NCBI RefSeq assembly: GCF_000425945.1
Contig: NZ_KE384480.1
Span: 124,001-188,000, forward strand
Direction: 5' to 3'
DNA: 64,000 nucleotides
DNA from: Candidatus Solirubrobacter pratensis
GTDB taxonomy: Bacteria; Actinomycetota; Thermoleophilia; Solirubrobacterales; Solirubrobacteraceae
Shown: piece after piece, positions 7,335 through 16,702 of the stretch
Numbering within the stretch: the stretch's first letter is position 1
Layout of the letters: each line of letters starts with the position of its first letter
Notes under the pieces: generated by a model
The model's input: only the letters and a program-made list of their open reading frames with translations
The model's database searches: none
Told to the model about the DNA's origin: nothing
Translations under genes and position numbers: made by a program

Positions 7335-7715
7335 ATGGCGCTGCGGTGCCTCATCGTCGACGACAGCCCCACGTTCCTCCAAGAGGCCCGTGAACTGCTG
7401 GAGGAGGACGGCATCAGCGTCGTCGGCATAGCGCGCAGCGGCGAGGAGGCGATCCGGCGCGCGCGTGAGCTGCGCCCGGACGTGGCGCTCGTGGACATCG
7501 ACGTGGGCGGCGAGAGCGGCTTCGCGGTCGTCCGGCGGCTCGCCGGCCAGGGTGGCCCGGTGCGGAACGTCATTCTCATCTCGTCGCACGCCGAGGAGGA
7601 GTTCGCGGAGCTGATCGAGGTCAGTCCGGCGCTCGGCTTCTTGGCGAAGGCCGAGCTCGGAGCCGAGGCGATCGAGGGATTGCTGGCCGCCGGCCGGCAG
7701 CGCGAGCTCGACTAA
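7335..7715 (+). CDS. Single-domain response regulator receiver
   Basis: A 126-residue stand-alone receiver: acidic pair IVDDSP at the start, phospho-acceptor Asp in VALVDIDVGG, Ser switch in LISSHA and Lys in GFLAKAEL. No output domain follows. Such proteins act as phosphate sinks or as shuttles in a phosphorelay. It starts 13 bases before the histidine kinase at 7729, so kinase and receiver are probably cotranscribed, and the NarL regulator lies divergently upstream. The kinase could thus phosphorylate two receivers. Confidence 0.9.
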   Translation: MALRCLIVDDSPTFLQEARELLEEDGISVVGIARSGEEAIRRARELRPDVALVDIDVGGESGFAVVRRLAGQGGPVRNVILISSHAEEEFAELIEVSPALGFLAKAELGAEAIEGLLAAGRQRELD

Positions 7716-7728
7716 CTAACCTCGGAGC

Positions 7729-9249
7729 GTGAGCGGGGAGACTCGCGTGTCGGGCTTGCCCAGGGCCAGGAACCTCGCCGGCGCGTTCCTGGCCGCCGCG
7801 CTTCTGTTCGTCGCGTGCGCGGCGGCGACCCCGGTCCGGCACCATCCGGTCCCGATCGTGCTCTGGGCGCTGATCTTCCTCGGCATCGTGGCCGCCGGGG
7901 TGATGCGCCTGGGCCCCTTGTATGGCGTTCCGCTCGCGATCGCCGCCGGCGTGGCCTTCGACTCGTTCTACATCCCGCCGACCCGGGAGTTCGACTCGCG
8001 CGATTGGGAGAACTTCCTCGTGGTCCTGCTCTACCTCGCCTTGGCCGTCATGGTCGGGGCGCTGGCTGACGCAAGCCGCCGGCGCGCCAAAGCATCCGAG
8101 GAGCAGCGCGGCCTGCTCGCCGACGAGCAGGCGGCGCTGAGGCGCCTCGCGACGCTTGTCGCGCGCGGGGTCGAGCCGAGCGAGGTCTTCCTCGCCGCCG
8201 CCGTCGAGATGCGCGACCTGCTGGGCGTCGACAGCACGCGGATCGCGCGCTTCGAGCTTGACGCCACGGCCACGATCGTCGCCGAATCCGGGCCTTACGG
8301 CCATTCGGGCGCGCGCTGGGAGCTCGAGCCGTCGATGGCGATAACCGAGGTGTTCCGCGCGGGGCACGCCGCTCGCGCCGACGACTACAGCGGGGCACCG
8401 CCAAGGGTGCGCGAGCGCTTCGAGCGCCTCGGCGTGCGCGCCTCGGTGGCCAGCCCGGTCGTCGTCGCAGGCCGGCTGTGGGGCGCGACCGTCGTCTCGT
8501 CCGCGAGTACGCCGCTCCCACCCGGCACCGAGCAGCGGATGGTCTATTTCACCGACCTGCTGGCGATCGCGATCGCCAATGCCGACGGCCGCGCGCAGCT
8601 CACCGCATCTCGCGCGCGCATCGTGGCCACCGCCGACGACACCCGCCGCAAGATCGAGCGCGACCTCCATGACGGCGTCCAACAGCGCCTCGTCTCACTG
8701 GCTCTGGCCCTCCGCAGGGCGGCGAGGCGGGTCCCACCCGAGCTGTCCGACCTCGAGGCCTCGCTGTCGCAGACGGTGGAGGACATCAATGAGGTCACCG
8801 GGCAGCTGCGCGAGATCTCGCGCGGCATCCACCCGGCGATCCTGTCGCAGGGCGGCCTCGCCCCGGCGCTCAGGACCCTGGCCCGCCGCTCCCCGCTCCC
8901 GGTCACGGTGACGGCCGGAACCGAGGCACGCCTGCCCGAGCACGTCGAGGTCGCGGCCTACTACGTCGTCGCCGAGGCGCTGTCGAACGTCGCCAAGCAC
9001 GCGCGCGCGTCGGGAGCCGAGGTCGAGGTGCAGGCGGTCGACGGCACGCTGCGGCTGCGGGTGCGCGATGACGGGGTGGGGGGCGCCGATCCGAGTCGCG
9101 GCTCGGGGCTGACGGGACTGTGGGATCGTGTCGAGGCGCTCGGCGGCTCGATCGCGGTGGAGAGCCCGCGGGGAGCCGGGACGGCGGTGGAGGTGACGCT
9201 TCCGATCCGGGACGCGCAGGCGTACGGGCGGCCGGAGATCGCCGGGTGA
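7729..9249 (+). CDS. Sensor histidine kinase (DUF4118-like membrane region, GAF, HisKA_3, HATPase)
   Basis: A 506-residue kinase. Residues about 15-120 form KdpD-like DUF4118 membrane helices (GVPLAIAAGVAFDSFYIPP), followed by a GAF domain (about 140-285), the dimerisation helix with phospho-accepting His in ERDLHDGVQQRL, and an ATPase domain with N-box EALSNVAKHA and G-box DDGVGGAD. The start is GTG 7729. Its likely partners are the NarL regulator and lone receiver next to it. The GAF segment (LATLVARGVEPSEVF, RASVASPVVV) closely resembles that of the sensor gene at the right end of this window (62743), so the two kinases share a recent module. The signal is unknown. Confidence 0.9.
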   Translation: MSGETRVSGLPRARNLAGAFLAAALLFVACAAATPVRHHPVPIVLWALIFLGIVAAGVMRLGPLYGVPLAIAAGVAFDSFYIPPTREFDSRDWENFLVVLLYLALAVMVGALADASRRRAKASEEQRGLLADEQAALRRLATLVARGVEPSEVFLAAAVEMRDLLGVDSTRIARFELDATATIVAESGPYGHSGARWELEPSMAITEVFRAGHAARADDYSGAPPRVRERFERLGVRASVASPVVVAGRLWGATVVSSASTPLPPGTEQRMVYFTDLLAIAIANADGRAQLTASRARIVATADDTRRKIERDLHDGVQQRLVSLALALRRAARRVPPELSDLEASLSQTVEDINEVTGQLREISRGIHPAILSQGGLAPALRTLARRSPLPVTVTAGTEARLPEHVEVAAYYVVAEALSNVAKHARASGAEVEVQAVDGTLRLRVRDDGVGGADPSRGSGLTGLWDRVEALGGSIAVESPRGAGTAVEVTLPIRDAQAYGRPEIAG

Positions 9250-9268
9250 GACCGTCGGTCGCCGCCGA

Positions 9269-10171
9269 TCAGGCGTCCACGGGCAGCGCACCGTGGCAAG
9301 GCGGCTCCGCGAGGCGCGCGAGCACTCCGTAGATGGCTGCGATGTCGCGGCGTTGGTAGCCGAGCGTGGTGGCGCCCGCGAGCACGTCGTCGGCGACGCC
9401 GGCCGAGGGGAGAGGCACGTCGAGCTCGTGTGCCGTCGCCAGCGCAAGACGAATGTCCCTGTGCATCTGGGCGATGTCGAACCATGCCGCGTCGGGCGTG
9501 TCGAGCACGAGCGGGACGCGCGCCTTGAGCATCGGCGAGCCGATCGCGCTCTCGGCCATCACCTCGGCCGCAAGCTGGAGGTCGATCCCCTCGCGGTCGG
9601 CCAGCAGCAGGCCCTCGGAGAAGGCGAGCATCTGCACCGCCAGGCTGATGTTGATCGCGAGCTTGAGCACGAGCGCCTGCCCGTGCTCCCCGATGCGCCG
9701 TGGCGTCCCGAGCACGCGCAATACCGGCTCGACGCGCCTGCAGGCCTCCTCGTCACCGCCGATCATGATCGTCGGCGTTCCCGCCTGCACCTGGGGAACG
9801 GTTCCGGAGACCGGGGCGTCGAGCATCTCGGCCCCGCGCTCGCGGGCGCGAGCGGCGAGCTCGCGGCTGCCGTCCGGGCTGACCGTGCTCATATCCAGCC
9901 AGACCTTGCCGGCGCGCAGGCCGGCCAGGATGCCGTCAGGGCCCGACGCGACCGACTCGAGGACGCAATCGTCGGGAAGCGACGTCACGATGACGTCGAC
10001 CGCCTCGGCGATCGCACGCGGCGTGTCCAGCGGGCGCAAGCCGTGCTCGACGAGCCATTGCGCACGCGCGCGGCTGCGGGTCGTGCCGTAGACCGTGTAG
10101 CCGGCGGCCAGCCAGCGCGCCGCCATGTCGCCGCCCATGTGCTCCAGGCCGATGACACCGATGCTCTCCAT
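9269..10171 (-). CDS. NAD(P)-dependent beta-hydroxyacid dehydrogenase family oxidoreductase
   Basis: A 300-residue 3-hydroxyisobutyrate/6-phosphogluconate dehydrogenase-like enzyme. It has the N-terminal Rossmann fold, substrate motif DAPVSGTVP and the catalytic Lys/Asn pair (KLAIN). The usual GxGxMG dinucleotide loop reads GLEHMG, with Glu in place of the second Gly, which is unusual and may weaken cofactor binding. The substrate cannot be deduced. The gene starts 3 bases after the stop of the aldo/keto reductase, so the two form an operon, perhaps interconverting the same aldehyde or semialdehyde. Confidence 0.85.
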   Translation of the reverse strand: MESIGVIGLEHMGGDMAARWLAAGYTVYGTTRSRARAQWLVEHGLRPLDTPRAIAEAVDVIVTSLPDDCVLESVASGPDGILAGLRAGKVWLDMSTVSPDGSRELAARARERGAEMLDAPVSGTVPQVQAGTPTIMIGGDEEACRRVEPVLRVLGTPRRIGEHGQALVLKLAINISLAVQMLAFSEGLLLADREGIDLQLAAEVMAESAIGSPMLKARVPLVLDTPDAAWFDIAQMHRDIRLALATAHELDVPLPSAGVADDVLAGATTLGYQRRDIAAIYGVLARLAEPPCHGALPVDA

Positions 10172-10174
10172 GGC

Positions 10175-11134
10175 TCAGCCCTCGCTCCCGATCGTCGCAA
10201 CGTCCTCGGCGTCGAGCTCGAGCCTCGCCGCGGCCACGATCGGATCGACCTGCGACGCGCGCCGGAAGCTGACGGTCGCGCCGTCCACCGCAGGATTGCG
10301 CAGCGTCCACGCGACCGCGACCGCGCCGGGAGTGGTGTGGTGACGCGCGGCGACGGCCTCCAGCCGTTCGACGAGCGCGAGGTGGCGCGAGAGCTGCGGC
10401 TCCTGGAAGCGCTCCTCGTGCTTGCGCCAGTCGTCGTCGGGCAGCTGCGCGATCCGCTCGCGCGGCATCTGCCCCGTCAGCAGGCCCGATTCCATCGGCG
10501 AGTACACGATCACCCCGATGTCGTTGCGCCGGGCATACGGCAGGAGCTCGTCCTCGACGGCGCGCTCGACCAGCGAGTACGGCGGCTGCAGCGTCTCGAC
10601 CGGCACGATCGCCTCGATCCGCCGCAGTTGCGCCACGTTGAAGTTCGACACACCGATATGGCGCACGAGCCCCTCTTCCTTCAGCTCGGCCAGCGCGTCC
10701 CAGCCCTCCTCGATGTCCGGTGCCGGGATCGGCCAGTGGATCTGGTAGAGGTCGATCGCGTCGATGCCGAGCCGCTCGAGGCTCGCATGCGCCTCGCGCA
10801 GGATCGATTCCCGCGTGAGGCAGTGGATGACCTGGCCCCCCGGGCCGGCGAGGAGCGAGCACTTCGTGAACACGTACGGGCGCTCGTCGAGCCCTTCCAG
10901 CGCGCGACCCACGATCCGCTCCGAATGCCCGAACCCATACCCGGCCGCGGTGTCGATCCAGTTGACGCCCAGCTCGAGCGCACGTCCGATCGCCTCCAGC
11001 GACTCCCCGTCGTCCTGCGGCCCCCAGCCGAGCTCCCAGCCGCCGCCTCCCATCGCCCACGCTCCCAGGCCTACGCGAGTGATCTCGAGGCCGGTGGTGC
11101 CGAGCTGCGTCGTTTCAAGCTGCATGCGCTCCAT
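10175..11134 (-). CDS. Aldo/keto reductase
   Basis: A 319-residue (alpha/beta)8 NADPH-dependent reductase. The catalytic tetrad is visible as Asp and Tyr in DTAAGYGFGHSE, Lys in VFTKCSL and His in YQIHWP, with the C-terminal cofactor part GATVSFRRASQV. The ATG at 11134 follows AGGAGA at about 9 bases; another ATG 9 bases in is possible. It is close to the YajO/Tas-like or sugar-aldehyde reducing group, and its substrate is unknown. First gene of a two-gene operon with the dehydrogenase at 9269. Confidence 0.9.
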   Translation of the reverse strand: MERMQLETTQLGTTGLEITRVGLGAWAMGGGGWELGWGPQDDGESLEAIGRALELGVNWIDTAAGYGFGHSERIVGRALEGLDERPYVFTKCSLLAGPGGQVIHCLTRESILREAHASLERLGIDAIDLYQIHWPIPAPDIEEGWDALAELKEEGLVRHIGVSNFNVAQLRRIEAIVPVETLQPPYSLVERAVEDELLPYARRNDIGVIVYSPMESGLLTGQMPRERIAQLPDDDWRKHEERFQEPQLSRHLALVERLEAVAARHHTTPGAVAVAWTLRNPAVDGATVSFRRASQVDPIVAAARLELDAEDVATIGSEG

Positions 11135-11304
11135 GTCAAAGCTTCTCCTGCTCGCTTTGCCCTTCAGGTTCGGCTCATCCCGCATCGCTTGCATCGTTGG
11201 CAGCGGCCATCCGCGGTACCGGATAGCCCCCACCAGAGTCGGTATCTGCAAATCCGCGCCGCCGGCGTGAGATGGACGCGGGCCACGGGTGAGACGTCGC
11301 TCCC

Positions 11305-13182
11305 TCAGTCGGGACGAGCGAGCTCGGTCTCGTCGAGCGCGTCGAGCACGGCTTGCACGAGTGCGTCGACCGGGCCGGGCGCGAGCGCGAGGTCCGGCTC
11401 CGGCGGCGGCTCGTACGGGTCGTCGACGCCGGTCAGCCCGACCAGGTCGCCACGCCTGGCCCGGGCATAGAGGCCCTTCGGGTCGCGCCGCTCGCACTCG
11501 CCGATCGGCGTGTCGACGAACACCTCGATGAACGGGAGCCCCGCCTGCTCGTGCACCGCGCGGGCGGCGGCGCGATCGGCCGCATACGGGCTCACGAGCG
11601 CCGCGACCGCGACGACGCCCGACTGCGCGAGCAGCGCCGCGGCGTGCGCGGTCCGGCGGACGTTCTCCGCGCGGCCCGCCGGATCGAAGCCGAGATCGGC
11701 GTTGAGCCCGTGGCGCAGGTTGTCGCCGTCCAGCCGCAGCGCCGGGCGCCCGCGCTGCACCAACGCCCGCTCGACGGCGCCCGCGAGCGTGGACTTGCCG
11801 GAGGCCGGGAGGCCGGTCATCCAGATCGTCGCGCCGCGATGGCCCAGCGCCTGGGCACGTTCTCCGGGCGTGAGCGACTCGGGCTGCCACGTGACCTCGG
11901 CGGGGGGCGGCTCCAGCGCGGCCCCGGCGAGCATCATGCCGGCGGCGACGGTGTCGTTGGTCGCCTCGTCGATCAGGATGAAGGCGCCGGTCGCGCGGTT
12001 GCGGGCGTAGCTGTCGAAGACCAGCGGGCGATCGGCGCGGATCAGCACGCGCCCGATGTCGTTGAGCGCCAGCCCGGCCGCCGACGCGTCGCGGTGCAGC
12101 GTGTCGACGTCGACGCGGTGCAGCACCTGGCGCAGCAGCGCGCGCGCCGTGCGCGTGCCGTGCTTGATCACGTACCGGCTCCCCTCGGTGGCGGGCCGCT
12201 CGCTCATCCAGCACAGCGTCGCGTCGAGATCGCGGCTCACCGTCGCACGGTTGTGCGGCCGGCAGAGCACGTCGCCGCGCGAGACGTCCAGGTCGTCCTC
12301 GAGGCGCACCGTCACCGACATCGGCGGGAACGCTTCGGCGACCGGACCGTCGAACGTGTCGATCGACGCCACGCGGGTCCGCGTGCCCGCGGGGAGCACG
12401 AGGATCTCGTCGCCGGGCCGCCAGACGCCGCCGGCGATCTGGCCGGCGTAGCCGCGATAGTCGTCGGTCCCCGGGCGGATGACCCACTGCACCGGCAGCC
12501 GCGGATCGCGGAGGTTGCGGTCAGAGGCGATGTGCACGTGCTCGAGGTGGTGCAGCAGCGGTGGGCCGCGGTACCAGTCCATGGCGTCCGAGCGCTCCAC
12601 GACGTTGTCGCCGCGCGTCGCGGCGATCGGGACGAACGTGAGGTCCGCGAGCTCGAGGCGCGCGGCGAAGGACGCGAGATCGGCGGCGATCGCGTCGAAG
12701 CGCGCCTCGTCGAACCCGACGAGATCCATCTTGTTCACCGCGACGACCACGTGACGGACGCGCAGCAGCGCGGCGATGAAGAGATGCCGCCGCGACTGCT
12801 GGACCGCACCGCGCCGCGCGTCGACGAGCACGATCGCCAAGTCGGCGGTCGACGCGCCGGTGACCATGTTGCGCGTGTAGGCGACGTGCCCCGGGGCGTC
12901 GGCGATGATGAACCTCCGCCGCGACGTCGCGAAGGAGCGGTATGCGACGTCGATCGTGATGCCCTCCTCGCGCTCGGCGCGCAGCCCGTCGGTGACCAGC
13001 GCGAGGTCGAGCCCGCCGTCGCCTCCGTGCCGGCGCCGGCTCGCGAGCGCGAGCGCGTCGAGCTGGTCCTCCATCAGCGCGCGCGAGTCGTGTAGGAGCC
13101 GCCCGATCAGCGTCGACTTGCCGTCGTCGACGGATCCGACGGTCACGAGCCGCAGCAGGTCCGCGTCCGTCGCCCGCGTCAG
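11305..13182 (-). CDS. cysNC: Bifunctional sulfate adenylyltransferase subunit 1 / adenylylsulfate kinase
   Basis: A 625-residue fusion. The N-terminal CysN GTPase has P-loop GSVDDGKSTLIGRLL, DAPGH and NKMD motifs plus two beta-barrel domains; the C-terminal CysC kinase has P-loop TGLPASGKSTLA and DGDNLRHGLN. With CysD it activates sulfate to APS (GTP-driven), then phosphorylates it to PAPS. I place the start at CTG 13182: it overlaps the cysD stop (CTGA), GGGAGGG sits 6 bases upstream, and it gives the family-typical N-terminus. The nearest standard start, GTG 13146, would remove residues before the P-loop and has no ribosome site. No PAPS reductase is nearby, whereas a sulfotransferase is at 38652. 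Confidence 0.93.
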   Translation of the reverse strand: MTRATDADLLRLVTVGSVDDGKSTLIGRLLHDSRALMEDQLDALALASRRRHGGDGGLDLALVTDGLRAEREEGITIDVAYRSFATSRRRFIIADAPGHVAYTRNMVTGASTADLAIVLVDARRGAVQQSRRHLFIAALLRVRHVVVAVNKMDLVGFDEARFDAIAADLASFAARLELADLTFVPIAATRGDNVVERSDAMDWYRGPPLLHHLEHVHIASDRNLRDPRLPVQWVIRPGTDDYRGYAGQIAGGVWRPGDEILVLPAGTRTRVASIDTFDGPVAEAFPPMSVTVRLEDDLDVSRGDVLCRPHNRATVSRDLDATLCWMSERPATEGSRYVIKHGTRTARALLRQVLHRVDVDTLHRDASAAGLALNDIGRVLIRADRPLVFDSYARNRATGAFILIDEATNDTVAAGMMLAGAALEPPPAEVTWQPESLTPGERAQALGHRGATIWMTGLPASGKSTLAGAVERALVQRGRPALRLDGDNLRHGLNADLGFDPAGRAENVRRTAHAAALLAQSGVVAVAALVSPYAADRAAARAVHEQAGLPFIEVFVDTPIGECERRDPKGLYARARRGDLVGLTGVDDPYEPPPEPDLALAPGPVDALVQAVLDALDETELARPD

Positions 13183-14117
13183 AAGTAGCCCTCCCGCTTG
13201 CGGTCCTCCATGGCGGCTTCGGTCACGCGGTCGTCGGCGCGCGTCTCGCCGCGCTCGGTGACGCGGCTGCCCGCGATCTCCGCGATCACGCCGGCGACCG
13301 ACGCGGCGCTCGAGCGGACGGCGCCCGTGCACGTCATGTCGCCCACCGTGCGGTAGCGCACCGAGGCCTCGAACGGGACTTCGTCCCGCAGCAGCGGGGC
13401 ATACGGGCTGACGGCGTAGAGCATGCCGTCGCGCTCGAATACCCGGCGCTCGTGCGCGAAGTAGATCCGCGGCAGCTCGAGCCGCTCTTGGGCGATGTAG
13501 CGCCAGACGTCGAGCTCGGTCCAGTTGGAGAGCGGGAACACGCGGACGTGCTCGCCCCGGCGGATGCGGCCGTTGTAGAGGTTCCAGACCTCCGGCCGCT
13601 GCCGCTTGGGGTCCCATGCCCCGGTGTCGTCGCGGAAGGAGAAGATCCGCTCCTTGGCCCGCGAGCGCTCCTCGTCGCGCCGCGCGCCACCGAACGCCGC
13701 GTCGAAGCCGTGCTCGGCGACGGCGCGCAGCAGGGTCGGGATCTGCAGGCGGTTGCGCGACGCGAACGGCCCCGTCTCATCGGCCACGATGCCGGCGTCG
13801 ATCGCGTCCTGCACACGCGCGACGATCAGGCGCTCGCCGAGCTCGGCCACCCGGCGGTCGCGCAGCGCGAGCACCTCGGGGAAGTTGTGGCCGGTGTCCA
13901 CGTGCAGCAGCGGGAAGGGGAAGCGCCTGGGGCGGAACGCCTTCTCGGCGAGCCGGAGCAGCACCAGCGAGTCCTTGCCGCCGGAGAACAACAGGACGGG
14001 GCGCTCGAACTCGGCCGCGACCTCCCGCATGACGTGGAGCGCCTCCGACTCGAGCATTCCGAGGTGTCCAAGCTCGTAGTTCAGACGCGTGGGAGTATCC
14101 AGGCACGCCGGTCGCAA
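13179..14117 (-). CDS. cysD: Sulfate adenylyltransferase subunit 2
   Basis: A 312-residue PAPS-reductase-superfamily ATP pyrophosphatase with P-loop LLFSGGKDSLVLLRLA and the CysD-specific YELGHLGMLESEALHVMRE and GGARRDEERSRAKER. It forms the heterodimer with CysN that makes APS from sulfate and ATP. The TTG at 14117 is the best in-frame start found; a later CTG would begin at the conserved NYELGHL. It is first in the minus-strand operon and divergent from the glycosyltransferase at 14219. Confidence 0.95.
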   Translation of the reverse strand: MRPACLDTPTRLNYELGHLGMLESEALHVMREVAAEFERPVLLFSGGKDSLVLLRLAEKAFRPRRFPFPLLHVDTGHNFPEVLALRDRRVAELGERLIVARVQDAIDAGIVADETGPFASRNRLQIPTLLRAVAEHGFDAAFGGARRDEERSRAKERIFSFRDDTGAWDPKRQRPEVWNLYNGRIRRGEHVRVFPLSNWTELDVWRYIAQERLELPRIYFAHERRVFERDGMLYAVSPYAPLLRDEVPFEASVRYRTVGDMTCTGAVRSSAASVAGVIAEIAGSRVTERGETRADDRVTEAAMEDRKREGYF

Positions 14118-14218
14118 GGCGCCGCGTGTCCGTTAACCGACGCCTTCAGCCGCGGCATGATGTCTTAGGTCGGACCAATCCCGGTGCCGCCGCGCGGGCC
14201 TGCAGGTAGAAGGCCGAG

Positions 14219-15430
14219 ATGTCCGCCGGCGCCGAGCTGTCCGCGCCCGCGCGCCGGCTCGAGGCGCCCGCAGCGCCGCGCGAGCGGCCGTTGCGCGTCC
14301 AGGTGGTCGACCCGTCGGCGTACGCCCCGGCCTACGACCACGGCCTCTGTGCGGCTCTGGCGCGCGCCGGCGCCCAGGTCGACCTGCACACGAGCAGCTT
14401 CGCCTACGGCCCGGTGCCGGACAACGACGGGTACGCCGCGCATCGCTCCTTCTATCGCTTCACGCCGCGCCTGCGGCAGCCGCTGGTGCGGCGTCTGGTC
14501 AAGCTCGCGCAGCACGGGCCGGACATGCTCGCCTGGCGCCGGCGCGCCGCCCGCGCCGACGTGCTCCATCTGCAGTGGCTCACCGTCGAGCCGCTGGACG
14601 TCGCCCTGCTGCCGCGCGACGTGCCCGTCGTCTTCACCGCGCACGAGATCGTGCCGCGCACGGGCGGGCGAGCCGCGATCGCGGCGCGCCGCCGGCTCTA
14701 CGAGCGCGTGGACGCGGTCGTCGTCCACACCGAGCAGGGGCGCGCGCGGCTCCTCGACGAGTTCGGCGTCGATCCGGCCAAGGTCGAGCTCGTGCCGCAC
14801 GGCGCGTTCGACTACCTCGCCGGCCAGCGCGACGAGCGCCCGCTGCCGGAGGAGCTCGCCGCCGTCAGCGGCCCCGTGGTCCTCTCGATCGGCGTGTGGC
14901 GCCCCTACCACGGGCTCGAGCAGCTGCTCGAGGCATGGCGCGGCATCGAGGGCGCCGAGCTGTGGATCGCCGGGCTGCCGCGGATGCCGCTGGAGCCGCT
15001 GCGGCGCGCCGCGCCGCCCGGCGTGCGGTTCATCCCCCGCTTCGTGACCGACCCGGAGCTGCCGGCGTTCTTCCGCCGTGCCGACGTGGTCGTCTTCCCG
15101 TACCGCTCGATCGAGGCCTCCGGGGCGCTCTTCAGCGCGCTGCCGTTCGGCTGCGCCGTGCTCGCCACGGCGGTCGGCGGGTTCGTCGACGTGGCGCGCG
15201 ACGGCGCCGTCGCGACGGTGCCCGACGGCGACCCCGCGGCGATGCGCGCCGAGCTCGCTCGCCTCCTCGCCGACGCCGGTGCCCGCGAGCGGCTGGCCGC
15301 CGGGGCGCTCGCGGCGTGCGCCGGGCCGTACGCGTGGGACCGGATCGCAGAGCGGACGCTCGCGGTCTACCGGCGCGTGGGGGAGGCCTTCGGCCGCAGC
15401 GCGTACAGCGAGGACGAGCCGGTGAGGTAG
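14219..15430 (+). CDS. Glycosyltransferase family 4
   Basis: A 403-residue GT-B enzyme. The N-terminal domain has DVLHLQWL and VVFTAHEIVPRTGG; the C-terminal nucleotide-sugar domain has VVLSIGVWRPYHGLEQLLEA, then the donor-binding Glu in RSIEASGALFSALPFG. Acts in the cytoplasm transferring a sugar from a nucleotide donor to a growing glycan. It is divergent from cysD and stands alone on the plus strand at the left edge of the surface-polymer region. Its last 64 bases overlap the end of the convergent PQQ-propeller gene. Confidence 0.88.
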   Translation: MSAGAELSAPARRLEAPAAPRERPLRVQVVDPSAYAPAYDHGLCAALARAGAQVDLHTSSFAYGPVPDNDGYAAHRSFYRFTPRLRQPLVRRLVKLAQHGPDMLAWRRRAARADVLHLQWLTVEPLDVALLPRDVPVVFTAHEIVPRTGGRAAIAARRRLYERVDAVVVHTEQGRARLLDEFGVDPAKVELVPHGAFDYLAGQRDERPLPEELAAVSGPVVLSIGVWRPYHGLEQLLEAWRGIEGAELWIAGLPRMPLEPLRRAAPPGVRFIPRFVTDPELPAFFRRADVVVFPYRSIEASGALFSALPFGCAVLATAVGGFVDVARDGAVATVPDGDPAAMRAELARLLADAGARERLAAGALAACAGPYAWDRIAERTLAVYRRVGEAFGRSAYSEDEPVR

Positions 15431-16677
15431 ATCCGCTCGCCGTCGGAGACGACGGGGTTGAAGGCGCCGTGGTTGAACTTGAAGACGCGCCGGCCTGTGC
15501 GAGCGCCGAGCCCGGTGGTCGTCTTCAGGCGGTTGTTCGAGAAGTAGACGATGTCGCCGACGATCGTCGTGCCGCCCGAGATCGTGCCGCCGTCGTGGTA
15601 GGTCCACAGCGTCCTGCCGGACTTCGCGTCGAGGGCGTAGAAGCGGCCGTCGTAGGAGCCGAGGTAGACCGCGGGACGCCCTCCGGGGACGTCCGCGACC
15701 GCCGGCGACGAATAGACGTAGCCGCCCGTGCCGCGCCGCCACGCGAGCTTGCCGTGATCGGCGCCGAACGAGTACACGTAGTGGTCGGTGTTGCCGATGT
15801 ACACGCGGCCGAACGCGACCGCGGGAGTCGAATAGAACTGCCCCGAGGAGAGGCCGAACGCCGCGCCGCTGGTCCCGGTGCGCCACACGAGCGAGCCGTC
15901 GGCGCGCCGGATCGCGTACATCTTCCCGGCGTAGTCCCCGAAGTAGAGCTTGCCGTCGGAGAGCGCGAGCCCGCCCTTCACCGATCCGTCGGCCTTGAAC
16001 GTCCATCGCACGCCGCCGTCGCCCGCGCGCAGCGCGTAGACCGTGCCGTCCTCGGAGCCGAAGTAGATGCGTCCGCTGTCGAGCAGCGGCGGTGACTCGG
16101 TGCGACTCGGCAGCGATCGCGACCACAGGATCTTCCCGTCGCTCGCGCGCATCGCGAGCACGCGGCCGGGCCGGCCGGGCGCGCGCGAGAGCACGGTGAC
16201 GTACAGGCGGCCGCCCCCGTAGGCGGGCGTGGACGCCGCGAGCACGCCGACGCGGCGCTTCCAGTGCACGGCGCCGTGGCGCTTGCCGATCGCCCACACG
16301 ATGCCGTCGTTGTCGAGCAGGTAGAGCGTGCGCCCGCCGATCGCCGGCGGGAACTCGAGCAGGCTGCGCGCGTGCACCGACCACAGCCGCGCGTACGGCG
16401 GGCGCAGACTCGGCCCGGCGAGATAGCGCGTGCGGCCCTCGGTGTATCCGTAGACGGGCCAGACGAAGTCGTCGGCAGGGTCGCCGGCGCGCTTGTGCGG
16501 CGCGGGGCTCGGCGAAGGCGTCGGCGTCGGCGTCTGCGTCTGTGCGTGGAACTCCACGCCGGGGTTCGAGATGTCGCCCGGCCGCGTGAGCAGGAACGCC
16601 GCCGCGCCGGCGGCGAGCAGCACGGCCAGCAGGGCGCACGCTCCGGCGACCAGCTGCCAGCGCCGGAACCGCGACAT
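15367..16677 (-). CDS. Exported PQQ-like beta-propeller protein
   Basis: A 436-residue protein with an N-terminal membrane anchor or signal (about residues 8-30), a TPTPTPSPSP-type wall-spanning linker, and a propeller built from repeats of the pattern GKLYFGDYAGKMYAI, DGSLVWRTG, GRVYIGNTD. BamB/PQQ-like repeats without dehydrogenase motifs usually serve as scaffolds outside the membrane. It is last in the five-gene minus-strand operon (21362 to 15367), 25 bases after the GH2 gene, so it probably works at the cell surface with the polymer-modifying enzymes. No quinone ligands were identified. Confidence 0.85.
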   Translation of the reverse strand: MSRFRRWQLVAGACALLAVLLAAGAAAFLLTRPGDISNPGVEFHAQTQTPTPTPSPSPAPHKRAGDPADDFVWPVYGYTEGRTRYLAGPSLRPPYARLWSVHARSLLEFPPAIGGRTLYLLDNDGIVWAIGKRHGAVHWKRRVGVLAASTPAYGGGRLYVTVLSRAPGRPGRVLAMRASDGKILWSRSLPSRTESPPLLDSGRIYFGSEDGTVYALRAGDGGVRWTFKADGSVKGGLALSDGKLYFGDYAGKMYAIRRADGSLVWRTGTSGAAFGLSSGQFYSTPAVAFGRVYIGNTDHYVYSFGADHGKLAWRRGTGGYVYSSPAVADVPGGRPAVYLGSYDGRFYALDAKSGRTLWTYHDGGTISGGTTIVGDIVYFSNNRLKTTTGLGARTGRRVFKFNHGAFNPVVSDGERIYLTGSSSLYALRPKASPTRR

Positions 16678-16702
16678 CGGCCGAGCAGGATACCCGCCGC
16701 CG

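Noticed and set aside
10175..13617. Very long minus-strand frames extending far upstream of the aldo/keto reductase and cysNC starts
   Set aside because: The extensions run antisense or out of frame through neighbouring genes and lose all family similarity; shorter starts agree with family N-termini.
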